64,000 bases of DNA from Kitasatospora sp. NBC_00240. Lineage in GTDB: Bacteria > Actinomycetota > Actinomycetes > Streptomycetales > Streptomycetaceae. The stretch is taken from NCBI RefSeq assembly GCF_026342405.1, contig NZ_JAPEMU010000001.1, positions 6,696,001 to 6,760,000 on the forward strand. Direction: 5' to 3'. Both the position numbers and the translations under genes were made by a program. How positions within the stretch are numbered: the first letter of the stretch is position 1; each line of letters opens with the position of its first letter. A model generated the notes under the pieces. The model ran no database searches, had not been told where the DNA came from, and saw nothing but the letters and a program-made list of their open reading frames with translations. Positions 1 to 9,167 of this stretch are shown in pieces.

Positions 1-108
1 AACATCCGGATCCCGGAACGCCCGAAGAGGTGGATGCCGCACCGATCGGCGTGGGCAGGCCGGCTGTGTCGGCGAGGATCCCGTGTGTGGGAGCAACGAT
101 GAACTGCC

Positions 109-766
109 GTGCCTGACCGGCCCGTCCCGCCGGAGGGCGGGTTCACCGCCGACGACCTCGACTGGATGCCCGGCCTCCCGCCGCACACGGAGTTGATCGA
201 CGGGAGCCTCGTCCTCAGGAGCCCGCAGCAGTACTTCCACGCACTGGCCGTCGATCTGCTGCTGCAGGGCCTCAGAGCGACGGCGCCGCCCGAGCTGCGG
301 GTGGTCCGGGAGATGAGCCTGGTGCTGGGCCGCCGGGACAGGCCGGACCCGGGCCTCTCGGTCGTGCGGTCCGACGTGGTCACCGAGGAGGCGGAGGAGA
401 CGGCATTCCCCGCGTCCGCCGTGGTGCTCGCCGTCGAGGTGGTGTCGCCGGACTTCGTCGAGCGGGGACCGCGACACCAAGCCGCGCAAGTACGCGCAGG
501 CCGGCATCCCGTACTTCTGGCGGGTGGAGAAGGCCGAGGGGCGGCGGCCGGTGGTCTACGTCCACGAACTTGACCCGGCCACGAACACGTACGCCGTCAA
601 CGGGATCCACCACGACCGGTTGCAGGTGGGAGTGCCGTTCCCGGTCGACATCGACCTGACGGAGATCGATCGTTTGTCAGACTCCCGAGGTTTACCCGCA
701 GGTCAGAGGGGATCCGCCGGGAAGGGCAACCTTAAGGGCGGCTCAAGGGTCAACCGGGGCTCTTGA
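109..766 (+). pseudogene. Uma2-family endonuclease-like gene with one frameshift
   Basis: The first part reads as the N-terminal two thirds of a Uma2 (DUF820) protein, a restriction-endonuclease-like fold common in many copies in streptomycetes; its role is not established. The frame is lost at the GGGG run at 464-467. Removing one G gives a continuous protein through VERDRDTKPRKYAQAGIPYF and on to EKAEGRRPVVYVHELDPAT, which is the typical Uma2 C-terminal half. The start is taken as GTG 109, with GGGAG about 15 bases upstream. The original stop was probably near 670, because the tail to 766 does not look conserved. A real mutation and a one-base sequencing error cannot be told apart here. Confidence 0.75.
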
Positions 767-794
767 CGGGTGAGTTGGTCTAGTCCATTTTAAT
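763..794 (+). promoter_or_regulatory. Chitinase promoter with DasR-responsive (dre-like) site
   Basis: GTTGGTCTAGTCCATT at 774-789 closely matches the published DasR operator consensus ACTGGTCTAGACCACT, with differences mainly in the flanks. A TTGACG at 763-768 could be the -35 element, with an AT-rich CATTTTAAT about 17 bases further on as a poor -10. The site lies about 200 bases upstream of the chitinase start. DasR, the GntR-family GlcNAc-responsive repressor, is known to bind such sites upstream of streptomycete chitinase genes. Binding here is inferred. Confidence 0.7.
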
Positions 795-987
795 CCCCAG
801 GTGCAGGGAGCCCCTGAGCCGGCGTCGGAGGTCCAGACCTTCGGCGCCGGTTCGGCGCACCCCGGCGTCCGTCAAGGCATGCCCCAGCTCGATTCCCTTC
901 TGTCATGTCCCTGGTCGCGCGGCCCCACCCCGTGCGAACCGTGCCAGGGCTGTGGCGGAGCCCCCACAACCCTGGAGTCACGCACCC

Positions 988-2799
<1,812 letters not shown>

Positions 2800-2887
2800 C
2801 ACCCCGTAGCTGAGTGAAGGGCACTTGACGGAGCCCGCACCACGATGAATCCCCTTCGGACGGGCCACCCCGGACGTCCGCGAATCC

Positions 2888-2915
2888 GGCCCGCTGGGAC
2901 TTCTCCCGGCGGGCC
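2888..2915 (+). terminator. Rho-independent-type hairpin after chitinase
   Basis: A 12-bp stem (GGCCCGCTGGGA with TCCCGGCGGGCC, one G-T pair) with a CTTC loop lies 88 bases after the chitinase stop. A second hairpin, GACGGCCTG with CAGGCCGTC, follows at 2954-2979. There is no U-tract, as is usual in streptomycetes. Confidence 0.75.
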
Positions 2916-2996
2916 GGAGGGCTGTCCGGCCCCGGCCGGCGGCGATTGCCCGCGACGGCCTGCCACATGACAGGCCGTCCGTCGCGTTGTAGGGGC

Positions 2997-3514
2997 ATGG
3001 ACCGGACAACGGGCAAGGGCACGGCGCCGCGGGAGCCACTGGAGTTCCCCGACTTCGTCGCGGCGCGGGGGCGGCACCGGCTCAGGACGGCGTTCCTGCC
3101 GACCGGCGGGCGGCCCGCTGCCTGGACTCCTTCGACACACCGACCGAGTCCTGCGACCGGACGGTGCGGCCCGACGGCTCGGTCGTCGTGATCGACAAGA
3201 TGAACGGGCGCAGCGCGGACCTGCCCGAGGAGTGGCGGGCCGTCCATGCGACGCCCGGGGCAAGCAGGTACTGCTGACCTGGCCGAACGGGACCCGGCTG
3301 CCCGACGGCAGTGTCGCCGATGTCCAGGTGAGGGTCCAAGGGCGGCGACGGCCCGGCCACGAACTGGTCGGTCGAGGTCTTCCGGCCGGACGGGCGGCGG
3401 ATCCGGGTCGGCGAGTGGAACGGCGGGAACGGGTACGAGTTCCTGCCCGGTACGCCGGCGCTGACGGTCGAGCAGCTGACGGCGATCGCGGCGGACCGGG
3501 CCCGGCGTTCCTGA
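2997..3514 (+). pseudogene. Fused remnants of an ECF (SigE-type) sigma factor and a downstream partner gene
   Basis: Two decayed genes seem joined here. From ATG 2997, EFPDFVAARGRHRLRTAFLP resembles the first helix of SigE-family ECF sigma factors (FxxFVAARxxxLLRTAYLLTG), then similarity stops after about 40 residues. From about 3125, in another frame, DSFDTPTESCDRTVRPDGS begins the C-terminal part of a secreted or membrane protein. It continues through KQVLLTWPNGTRLPDGSV (third frame) and NWSVEVFRPDGRRIRVGEWN back in the second frame, ending at TGA 3512. At least two frameshifts and one deletion are needed to explain it. In streptomycetes such sigma genes are often followed by a membrane partner, which would fit a deletion joining the two. 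No function is expected. Confidence 0.6.
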
Positions 3515-3534
3515 TCCGGCCGCCCGACGCAGGG

Positions 3535-3566
3535 GAACGGCCCGCCCGGTCGGGGGCGGGCCGTTC
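3535..3566 (-). terminator. Hairpin terminator between remnant and MarR gene
   Basis: A perfect 13-bp stem (GAACGGCCCGCCC with GGGCGGGCCGTTC, loop GGTCGG) lies 21 bases beyond the MarR stop codon. It can serve that gene on the minus strand. Confidence 0.8.
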
Positions 3567-3586
3567 TCGTTGTCGTGCGTGCCGGG

Positions 3587-4177
3587 TCAGTCCAGGTCGT
3601 CCGTGCGGCCCAGGGCGTCCGGCTGGCTCTCCTCGATCCGGCGCAGCATCCGTCCGAGCATGCCGGAGAGCACCGCGCGCTCCTCGCCGACCACGTCCTG
3701 GAGGAGTTCCTCCTCGAAGACGGCGGCCATCCGCATCGACTCCAGCCACTTGTCGCGGCCGTTCTCGGTCAGCTCGATGATCACGCGGACCCGGTTGTTC
3801 TCGTCCCGCTCGCGGGTGACCAGGTCCTCGGCGACCATCCGGTCGATCCGGTGGGTCATCGCGGCCGGGGTGAGGCCGAGCCGCTTGGCGAGGTCGCCGG
3901 GGCCGAGCCGGTACGGGCTGCCGGCGATCACCAGGGCCTTGAGCACCTCCCAGTCGGCGGAGGTGATTCCGAGCACAGTCAGCTGGCGGGTGTAGGCCAC
4001 GTTCATCCGTCGGGTGACCCGGGAGAGGGTCTGCACGATGGTCTCGACCTGAGGGTCCACGAGCGGGAACTCCCGCTGGTAGACGGCCACCTGCTCGGAG
4101 ATCCCCAGCTCGCCGGTGGCGGGCGGCTCGGGCTTGCGTGCGCTCATGGGGACCAGTGTCGCACGTGAGGGGTGCAC
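3587..4177 (-). CDS. MarR-family transcriptional regulator
   Basis: A 196-residue winged-helix repressor of the MarR family. The core runs from about residue 45 to 180. The recognition part LAKRLGLTPAAMTHRIDRM and wing residues DENNRVRVIIELTENG are typical, and the dimerising helices flank it. GTG 4177 is chosen because AAAGG stands 8 bases upstream. ATG 4147 (MSARKPEPP) is possible but has no ribosome site. It is divergent from an MFS transporter gene 131 bases away, and the shared gap holds an imperfect palindrome, so it probably represses that pump and itself and responds to a small ligand. The ligand is unknown. Confidence 0.9.
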   Translation of the reverse strand: MHPSRATLVPMSARKPEPPATGELGISEQVAVYQREFPLVDPQVETIVQTLSRVTRRMNVAYTRQLTVLGITSADWEVLKALVIAGSPYRLGPGDLAKRLGLTPAAMTHRIDRMVAEDLVTRERDENNRVRVIIELTENGRDKWLESMRMAAVFEEELLQDVVGEERAVLSGMLGRMLRRIEESQPDALGRTDDLD

Positions 4178-4211
4178 CGTTTAAGCCTTTGACACGAGAG
4201 ACTTCCGATCC

Positions 4212-4228
4212 TTAGAGTTTAGCTCTGA
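4212..4228. promoter_or_regulatory. Candidate MarR operator
   Basis: TTAGAG-TTTAG-CTCTGA is an imperfect inverted repeat (5 of 6 pairs) in the divergent promoter region between the marR and MFS genes. It lies in the only AT-rich stretch of that region, which also has TTTAAG/CTTAAA and GTTAAGCG. The size and place fit a MarR dimer site, but this is inference only. Confidence 0.4.
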
Positions 4229-4308
4229 AATCTTGCGCAGTTAAGCGTATCCAGCGAAAGTCCGGTCGGCGATGGTCCGGGGCGGGCTCCAGGGAAAGGG
4301 TGTGCACG

Positions 4309-5610
4309 GTGACCGGCACGGTGAAGCAGCAGAGGCAGCGGCGTCAGGGGGCGGGCGGCCCGCTGCGCCGCGTCCAGATCGGCAACGCGCTCAGCGCGTT
4401 CGGCAGCGGGTTCACGATGCCGTACATGTTCGTCTACGTGGACCAGGTGCGCGGCCTCGGATCGCTCGCCGCCGGGATGGTGTTCACCGTCTTCGCGCTG
4501 GCCGCGCTCGCCGTGCTGCCGCTGACCGGGCGGGGCATCGACCGCTACGGCCCGCGCCCGGTGCTGCTGGTCGGAGCCACCGTCGCGGCCGTCGGCGCCT
4601 TCGCCTTCGGACGGGCCACCGGCACCCCCGAGCTGATCCTCTTCTCCTTCCTGTTCGGGGCCGGCTTCACCACCTGCCAGCCCGCGCTCGCCACGATGAT
4701 CGTGCGCAGCTCCACCAGGGCCACCCGCTCGCACGCCTTCGCGCTCCAGTTCACCCTGGTCAACCTGGGCATGGGCATCGGCGCGCTGATCGGCGGGCAG
4801 ATCGTCGACGTCGCCGACCCGGGCAGCCTGACCACCCTCTTCACCATCGAGGCGGCCGCCCTGCTGGCCATGGGGCTGGTCGCGGGCAGCGCCCGGATCC
4901 CGGCCGCCGAGCCCGTACCGGTGGGGGAGCGGTCCGGCCCGAGCGGGCTGCGCGCGCTGGTCGCCGACAAGGCGATGCTGCGGCTCTGCGTGCTCGCCGC
5001 GCTGATCTTCTTCACCTGCTACGGCCAGTTCGAGTCCGGCGTCGCGGCCTTCGCCACCGACACCGTCGGCGTCGCGCCGTCCACCCTGGGCCTCGCGATC
5101 GGCGCCAACGCGCTGACCATCGTGGTGCTGCAGATGTTCGTCGTACGGATCACCGCCCGCCGCCGGCGGACCACCGCGATGGCCGCCGCCGGCCTGGTCT
5201 GGCTCGGCGCCTGGACGATGGCCCTGGTGGCCGGACTGGTCCGGGCCGAGGCCCTGGCCGCGACGGTCTCGATCGTCTCGATCTACGCGCTGTTCGGCGT
5301 CGGCGAGTCGCTGCTCGCACCGACCCTGGGCCCGATCGTCGCCGACCTGGCGCCCGCCCGGCTGCTCGGCACCTACAACGCCGGCTACGCCCTGGTGAAG
5401 CAGATCGCCGTCGCGGTCGGCCCGGCCGTCGGCGTCCTGCTGGTCGGCTCCGGCACCTGGCCGCTGTACCTGGCCGCGATGGCGCTCTGCACCCTGCTGA
5501 TCGTCGTCATGGCCCTGCGGCTGCGGGGCCACCTGACTCCGGCCCAGGACAACGCCCGCCGGCCGGCACCGCAGTTCGCCGACGTACGGGAGCTGCAGAC
5601 CGCGGCCTGA
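4309..5610 (+). CDS. MFS transporter
   Basis: A 433-residue, probably 12-helix major facilitator protein. The loop 2-3 signature appears as GRGIDRYGPRPVLLVG near residue 80. A basic N-terminal tail is followed by the first helix around IGNALSAFGSGF. The family exports or imports small molecules with proton coupling, and the substrate cannot be read from the sequence. GTG 4309 is preferred because GGAAAGGG ends 9 bases upstream, whereas GTG 4300 overlaps that ribosome site. It is divergent from the MarR regulator, which suggests a drug or metabolite efflux role under MarR control. Confidence 0.88.
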   Translation: MTGTVKQQRQRRQGAGGPLRRVQIGNALSAFGSGFTMPYMFVYVDQVRGLGSLAAGMVFTVFALAALAVLPLTGRGIDRYGPRPVLLVGATVAAVGAFAFGRATGTPELILFSFLFGAGFTTCQPALATMIVRSSTRATRSHAFALQFTLVNLGMGIGALIGGQIVDVADPGSLTTLFTIEAAALLAMGLVAGSARIPAAEPVPVGERSGPSGLRALVADKAMLRLCVLAALIFFTCYGQFESGVAAFATDTVGVAPSTLGLAIGANALTIVVLQMFVVRITARRRRTTAMAAAGLVWLGAWTMALVAGLVRAEALAATVSIVSIYALFGVGESLLAPTLGPIVADLAPARLLGTYNAGYALVKQIAVAVGPAVGVLLVGSGTWPLYLAAMALCTLLIVVMALRLRGHLTPAQDNARRPAPQFADVRELQTAA

Positions 5611-5623
5611 TCGCCGGGGCGGG

Positions 5624-5661
5624 CCGGCGGCGCCCCGGGCCTCGTCCCGGGGCGCCGCCGG
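5624..5661 (+). terminator. Hairpin terminator after MFS gene
   Basis: A perfect 16-bp stem (CCGGCGGCGCCCCGGG and its complement, loop CCTCGT) starts 14 bases after the MFS stop. Confidence 0.85.
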
Positions 5662-5733
5662 ACGTTCACGGGGTTCGCGGACGACAGCCCGCCGAAGGCC
5701 CGACACGCTTGGTTTCGCGCCGGGAGCCACATA

Positions 5734-7419
5734 GTGTCAGTCGCTGTTGGCACGGGGCGGGGAGTGCCCTGGGCCGAGCAGGCGAGTGAGCGAATCGGCG
5801 AGGCAATGACACAAGCGGTAGTCACGCACACCCCGGCAGCGGCGGCCCCCGCGGACCCGGCACCGGCCCGGCGGGGGCCGGTGCCCTGGGCCGTCGCCCG
5901 GTCCGGCTGGCTGGGACCGATCGCCGTGGCGCTGTTCGCCGGACTGCTCCGGTTCTGGCGGCTGGGCTACCCCAACGCCTTCGTCTTCGACGAGACGTAC
6001 TACCCGAAGGACGCCTGGTCCCTGCTCCGGCAGGGCTACGAGGGCGTCTGGCCGGACAGCGCCAACGCCGACATCCTGGGCGTCCCGCAGCGCATCCCGC
6101 TGACCCCCGCGCCCGAGTTCATCGCCCACCCGCCGCTCGGCAAGTGGGTGATCGGGCTCGGCGAGCAGGCATTCGGCCTGCACCCGTTCGGCTGGCGTTT
6201 CATGACCGCCCTGCTCGGCACCCTCACCGTGCTGATGCTGGCCCGGATCGGGCGCCGGCTGTTCGGCTCCACCCTGATCGGCTGCACCGCGGCCCTGCTC
6301 ATGTCCGTCGACGGCCTGCAGTTCGTGATGAGCCGGGTCAGCCTGCTGGACGGTGTCCAGATGGCCTTCGTCCTCGGCGCCTTCGGCTGTCTGCTGGTCG
6401 ACCGCGACCACGCCCGGGCCCGCCTCGCCCCCGCTCCGGACGGCACCCGGCCGGACGGCGACCGCGCCAGGCTCGGCCTGCGGCCCTGGCGGATCGCCGC
6501 CGGGGTGCTGCTCGGCGCCGCCTGCGCCACCAAGTGGAACGGCCTGACGATCCTGGCCGCCTTCGGGCTGCTGACCGTGCTGTGGGACGCCTCCCGCCGC
6601 CGCTGGGCCGGCGCCCGCCACCCGTACCGCTCGATGCTGCGCCGCGACGCCGGCCCGGCCCTGCTCGCCACCGTCGGCTCCGCCGCCGCGGTGTACCTGG
6701 CCTCCTGGAGCGGCTGGTTCGCCACCGACGGCGGCTACAACCGGCACTGGGCGGACGGCCGGGCCGGGCTCTCCACCGAGAAGCTGTTCGGGGTGCCGCT
6801 GCCGCAGGTGGACATGACCTGGGTGCCGGCCGCGCTGCGCGGCTGGTGGCACTACCACTCGCAGATGTGGGACTTCAACACCGGCCTGAGCACCCCGCAC
6901 ACCTACCAGTCCAACCCGTGGAGCTGGCTGGTCCAGGGCCGTCCGGTGTCGATGTACTGGGAGCAGCTGCCGCAGGGCCAGAAGGGCTGCACGGCGCCCG
7001 GCGGCTGCGCCAGCCAGATCCTCGGCCTCGGCACCCCCGTGCTGTGGTGGGCGGCCTGCTTCGCGCTGGTCCACCTGCTCTGGCGCTGGTTCTTCCGCCG
7101 GGACTGGCGCTCGGGCGCGGTGCTCTGCGCCGTCGCCGGCATCTACCTGCCGTGGTTCCAGTACCAGGAGCGGACCGTCTTCTCGTTCTACATGGTGGTG
7201 CTGGTGCCGTTCCTGTGCCTGGCGGTCGCCCAGATGCTCGGCGCGATGCTCGGCCCGGCCGGCTGCTCGCCCGAACGCCGCCGGCTCGGCGCCGCCGGGG
7301 CCGCTCTGATCGTGCTCGCCGTGATGGCCTGCTTCGCGTTCTTCTACCCCCTGTACACGGCGGAGGTGTTCCCGATGACGGACTGGCAGGACCGGATGTG
7401 GTTCACCAGCTGGATCTGA
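5734..7419 (+). CDS. pmt: Dolichyl-phosphate-mannose--protein mannosyltransferase (GT39)
   Basis: This polytopic membrane enzyme of 561 residues transfers mannose from polyprenyl-phosphate mannose to Ser/Thr of exported proteins during Sec translocation. The diagnostic first-loop motif is visible as FDETYYPKDAW near residue 87, with catalytic Asp-Glu. HPPLGKWVIGLGEQAFG and the periplasmic WSWLVQGRPVSMYW segment are also typical of the PMT family. GTG 5734 has GGGAG 8 bases upstream. ATG 5806 (MTQAVVTHTP) is the alternative and would remove 24 residues that are not needed for the fold. A UPF0014 gene starts 7 bases after its stop, so the two are probably co-transcribed. Confidence 0.9.
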   Translation: MSVAVGTGRGVPWAEQASERIGEAMTQAVVTHTPAAAAPADPAPARRGPVPWAVARSGWLGPIAVALFAGLLRFWRLGYPNAFVFDETYYPKDAWSLLRQGYEGVWPDSANADILGVPQRIPLTPAPEFIAHPPLGKWVIGLGEQAFGLHPFGWRFMTALLGTLTVLMLARIGRRLFGSTLIGCTAALLMSVDGLQFVMSRVSLLDGVQMAFVLGAFGCLLVDRDHARARLAPAPDGTRPDGDRARLGLRPWRIAAGVLLGAACATKWNGLTILAAFGLLTVLWDASRRRWAGARHPYRSMLRRDAGPALLATVGSAAAVYLASWSGWFATDGGYNRHWADGRAGLSTEKLFGVPLPQVDMTWVPAALRGWWHYHSQMWDFNTGLSTPHTYQSNPWSWLVQGRPVSMYWEQLPQGQKGCTAPGGCASQILGLGTPVLWWAACFALVHLLWRWFFRRDWRSGAVLCAVAGIYLPWFQYQERTVFSFYMVVLVPFLCLAVAQMLGAMLGPAGCSPERRRLGAAGAALIVLAVMACFAFFYPLYTAEVFPMTDWQDRMWFTSWI

Positions 7420-7425
7420 CCGGCG

Positions 7426-8214
7426 GTGCCCCCGGCCAGCCGGGCCCTCGCCGCCACCGGCCAGCTGCTGCCCGTCACCCCGGCGCTCGGGGTGGCGATC
7501 GCCCTGCTGCTCGCCGCCGCCGTCGCGGTGGCCGGCCGGGGCCTGCTCGGGTACGGGCACGCCGTGCTGCGGGCCGGCGGGCGGGCGGTGGTGCAGCTCG
7601 CGGTCGTCGCGCTCGTCATCACCTGGGTGGTCGGCTCGCTCTGGACGTCCGCCCTGTTCGTGCTGCTGATGCTGGCCGTCGCCGTCCGGACGGCCGGCCG
7701 GCGGATCACCGACGGGCCCGGCTGGGTCTGGGCCGCCGTGCCGGTCGGCGGCGCGGTGGTGCCCCTGCTGGCGCTGCTGCTGGCCGCCGGGCTGCTCCCG
7801 GCCCGGGGCCTGTCGATCATCCCGGTGGCGGGCATCCTGATCGGCGGCGCGCTGACCGCCACCTCGCTGGCCGGCCGCCGCGCCCTGGACGAGCTGCGCC
7901 AGCGGCACGGCGAGGTGGAGGCGGCGCTCGCGCTGGGGCTGGAGGAGCGCGACGCCCGGCTGGAGATCTGCCGGACCGCCGCCGCGACCTCGCTCGTCCC
8001 GGCGCTGGACCAGACCCGGACGGTCGGGCTGGTCACCCTGCCCGGCGCGTTCGTCGGGATGCTGCTCGGCGGCGCCTCGCCCGTCCAGGCCGGCGCGGTG
8101 CAGCTGTTCGTGCTGGTCGCCCTGCTGCTGGTGGAGGCGGTGGCGATCGTGGCGGTGCTGGAGCTGGTCGGCCGGGGACTGGTGGCCACGGGGGGCCCGG
8201 GAGCCGTCGGGTAG
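7426..8214 (+). CDS. UPF0014 (FetB/YbbM-like) ABC transporter permease
   Basis: The 262-residue membrane protein has about seven hydrophobic segments and the family's central cytoplasmic helix, GGALTATSLAGRRALDEL followed by a charged stretch. It also has the characteristic LVPALDQTRTVGLVTLPGAF segment near residues 196-215. E. coli FetB, with the ATPase FetA, is reported to export iron. No ATPase partner is encoded next to this copy. The GTG start is 7 bases behind the pmt stop and has no clear ribosome site, so translation may be coupled to pmt. It sits just upstream of a manganese riboswitch and exporter, so a metal-related role is a reasonable guess. Confidence 0.85.
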   Translation: MPPASRALAATGQLLPVTPALGVAIALLLAAAVAVAGRGLLGYGHAVLRAGGRAVVQLAVVALVITWVVGSLWTSALFVLLMLAVAVRTAGRRITDGPGWVWAAVPVGGAVVPLLALLLAAGLLPARGLSIIPVAGILIGGALTATSLAGRRALDELRQRHGEVEAALALGLEERDARLEICRTAAATSLVPALDQTRTVGLVTLPGAFVGMLLGGASPVQAGAVQLFVLVALLLVEAVAIVAVLELVGRGLVATGGPGAVG

Positions 8215-8227
8215 ACTTGCCGCTGTT

Positions 8228-8378
8228 GAAGGGGAGTAGCCCTCCACCGGACCGTCGACATACTGGCTCCTCACGGGGCCCGGCGCCCGGGGCACCTGGC
8301 AGGTCCGGGTGCCGGCGAGACCTTCGGCCGCAGTGCTGTGCCTACCAACCAGTGCTGTCGGGCCGAGGCGTCCCCTGA
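8228..8378 (+). ncRNA. yybP-ykoY (manganese) riboswitch
   Basis: The leader starts with AAGGGGAGTAGCC and contains GACCGTCGACATACTGGC. It then has GAGACCTTCGGCCGCAG and closes with GGCCGAGGCGTCCCCT. This is the order of conserved blocks of the yybP-ykoY class, which binds Mn2+. AGGGG at 8230-8234 can pair with CCCCT at 8372-8376 to close helix P1. It lies directly upstream of a GDT1/UPF0016 gene, one of the gene families classically found behind this riboswitch. It should turn the exporter on when Mn2+ is high. The ribosome site AGGGGA at 8409 lies about 30 bases downstream, so translational control is possible. Confidence 0.92.
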
Positions 8379-8424
8379 CGGAGCTGCTGAGGCCGGGCAG
8401 CCCGATCCAGGGGATCCTGACCTC

Positions 8425-9009
8425 GTGAGTTCGACCGTTCTCGCCATCACCTTCGGCATCGTCTTCCTCGCCGAACTGCCCGACAAGACCGCCCTGGCCA
8501 GCCTTGTGCTCGGCACCCGCTACCGCGCGAGCTACGTCTTCGCCGGCGTCGCGGCCGCGATGGCCGTCATGGTCGGCCTGGCGCTGGTCGCCGGCCAACT
8601 GCTCGCCCTGCTGCCGCAGCGCTGGGTGGAGGGGGTCACCGGCCTGCTGTTCCTGGCCGGCGCCGCGATGCTGCTCCTCCACCACGGCGGGGACGAGGAG
8701 GGCCACGCCGCCAAGGAACCGTCCTCGAACAGCTTCTGGAAGGTCGCGGGGGCGAGTTTCGCGGTGGTCGCGGTGGCCGAGTTCGGTGACCTCACCCAGA
8801 TCATGACCGCCAACCTGGCCGCCAAGTACGACGACCCGCTGGCGGTGGGCCTCGGTGCCTGGCTGGCGCTCTGCGCCGTCGCCGGGATCGCCATCGCGGG
8901 CGGGCAGAAGCTGCTGCAGTACGTACCGATGAAGGTGATCGTCCGGGTGGCGGCCGGTGTGATGCTGCTGATGGGCGGGTTCAGCCTGTTCAAGGCCGTC
9001 GCCGGCTGA
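8425..9009 (+). CDS. GDT1/TMEM165 (UPF0016) family cation exporter, probably Mn2+
   Basis: A 194-residue protein made of two similar three-helix halves, each with the family's acidic metal motif: FLAELPDKTALASL near residue 15 and VAEFGDLTQIMT near residue 118. Family members move Mn2+ or Ca2+ out of the cytoplasm. A variable hydrophilic loop (HHGGDEEGHAAKE) separates the halves. GTG 8425 is chosen because AGGGGA lies 10 bases upstream and the first helix starts at once; earlier in-frame starts fall inside the riboswitch. The Mn riboswitch directly upstream strongly supports a manganese exporter. Confidence 0.92.
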   Translation: MSSTVLAITFGIVFLAELPDKTALASLVLGTRYRASYVFAGVAAAMAVMVGLALVAGQLLALLPQRWVEGVTGLLFLAGAAMLLLHHGGDEEGHAAKEPSSNSFWKVAGASFAVVAVAEFGDLTQIMTANLAAKYDDPLAVGLGAWLALCAVAGIAIAGGQKLLQYVPMKVIVRVAAGVMLLMGGFSLFKAVAG

Positions 9010-9024
9010 CCGGGGAGCTGTCGG

Positions 9025-9079
9025 CGGCCCCGGCCGGGGTGCCGGGGCCGTCCCGGCCGGCCGGACACCCCGGCCGGGA
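9025..9079. terminator. Two tandem hairpins between convergent genes
   Basis: CGGCCCCGGC with GCCGGGGCCG (9025-9050, 10 bp, loop CGGGGT) is followed at once by TCCCGGCCGG with CCGGCCGGGA (9051-9079). Both stems are perfect. They separate the convergent GDT1 and peptidoglycan-binding genes and can act in both directions. Confidence 0.8.
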
Positions 9080-9100
9080 CGGTCGCCGGTCGGGACGTCC

Positions 9101-9142
9101 GCAGGGGGAGACCCGCAGGGGGAGACCCGCAGGGGGAGACCC
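9101..9142. repeat. 14-bp tandem repeat, three copies
   Basis: GCAGGGGGAGACCC occurs three times head to tail with no mismatch, followed by a partial GCAGG. It lies in the short gap between convergent genes, 25 bases before the stop of the minus-strand gene. It is a likely polymorphic slippage site with no known role. Confidence 0.95.
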
Positions 9143-9167
9143 GCAGGCCGGGGGAGGCCCGGCCGGA

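Noticed and set aside
9025..9142. CRISPR-like array
   Set aside because: The repeats are 14 bp and directly abutting with no spacers, and no cas genes are present in the window.
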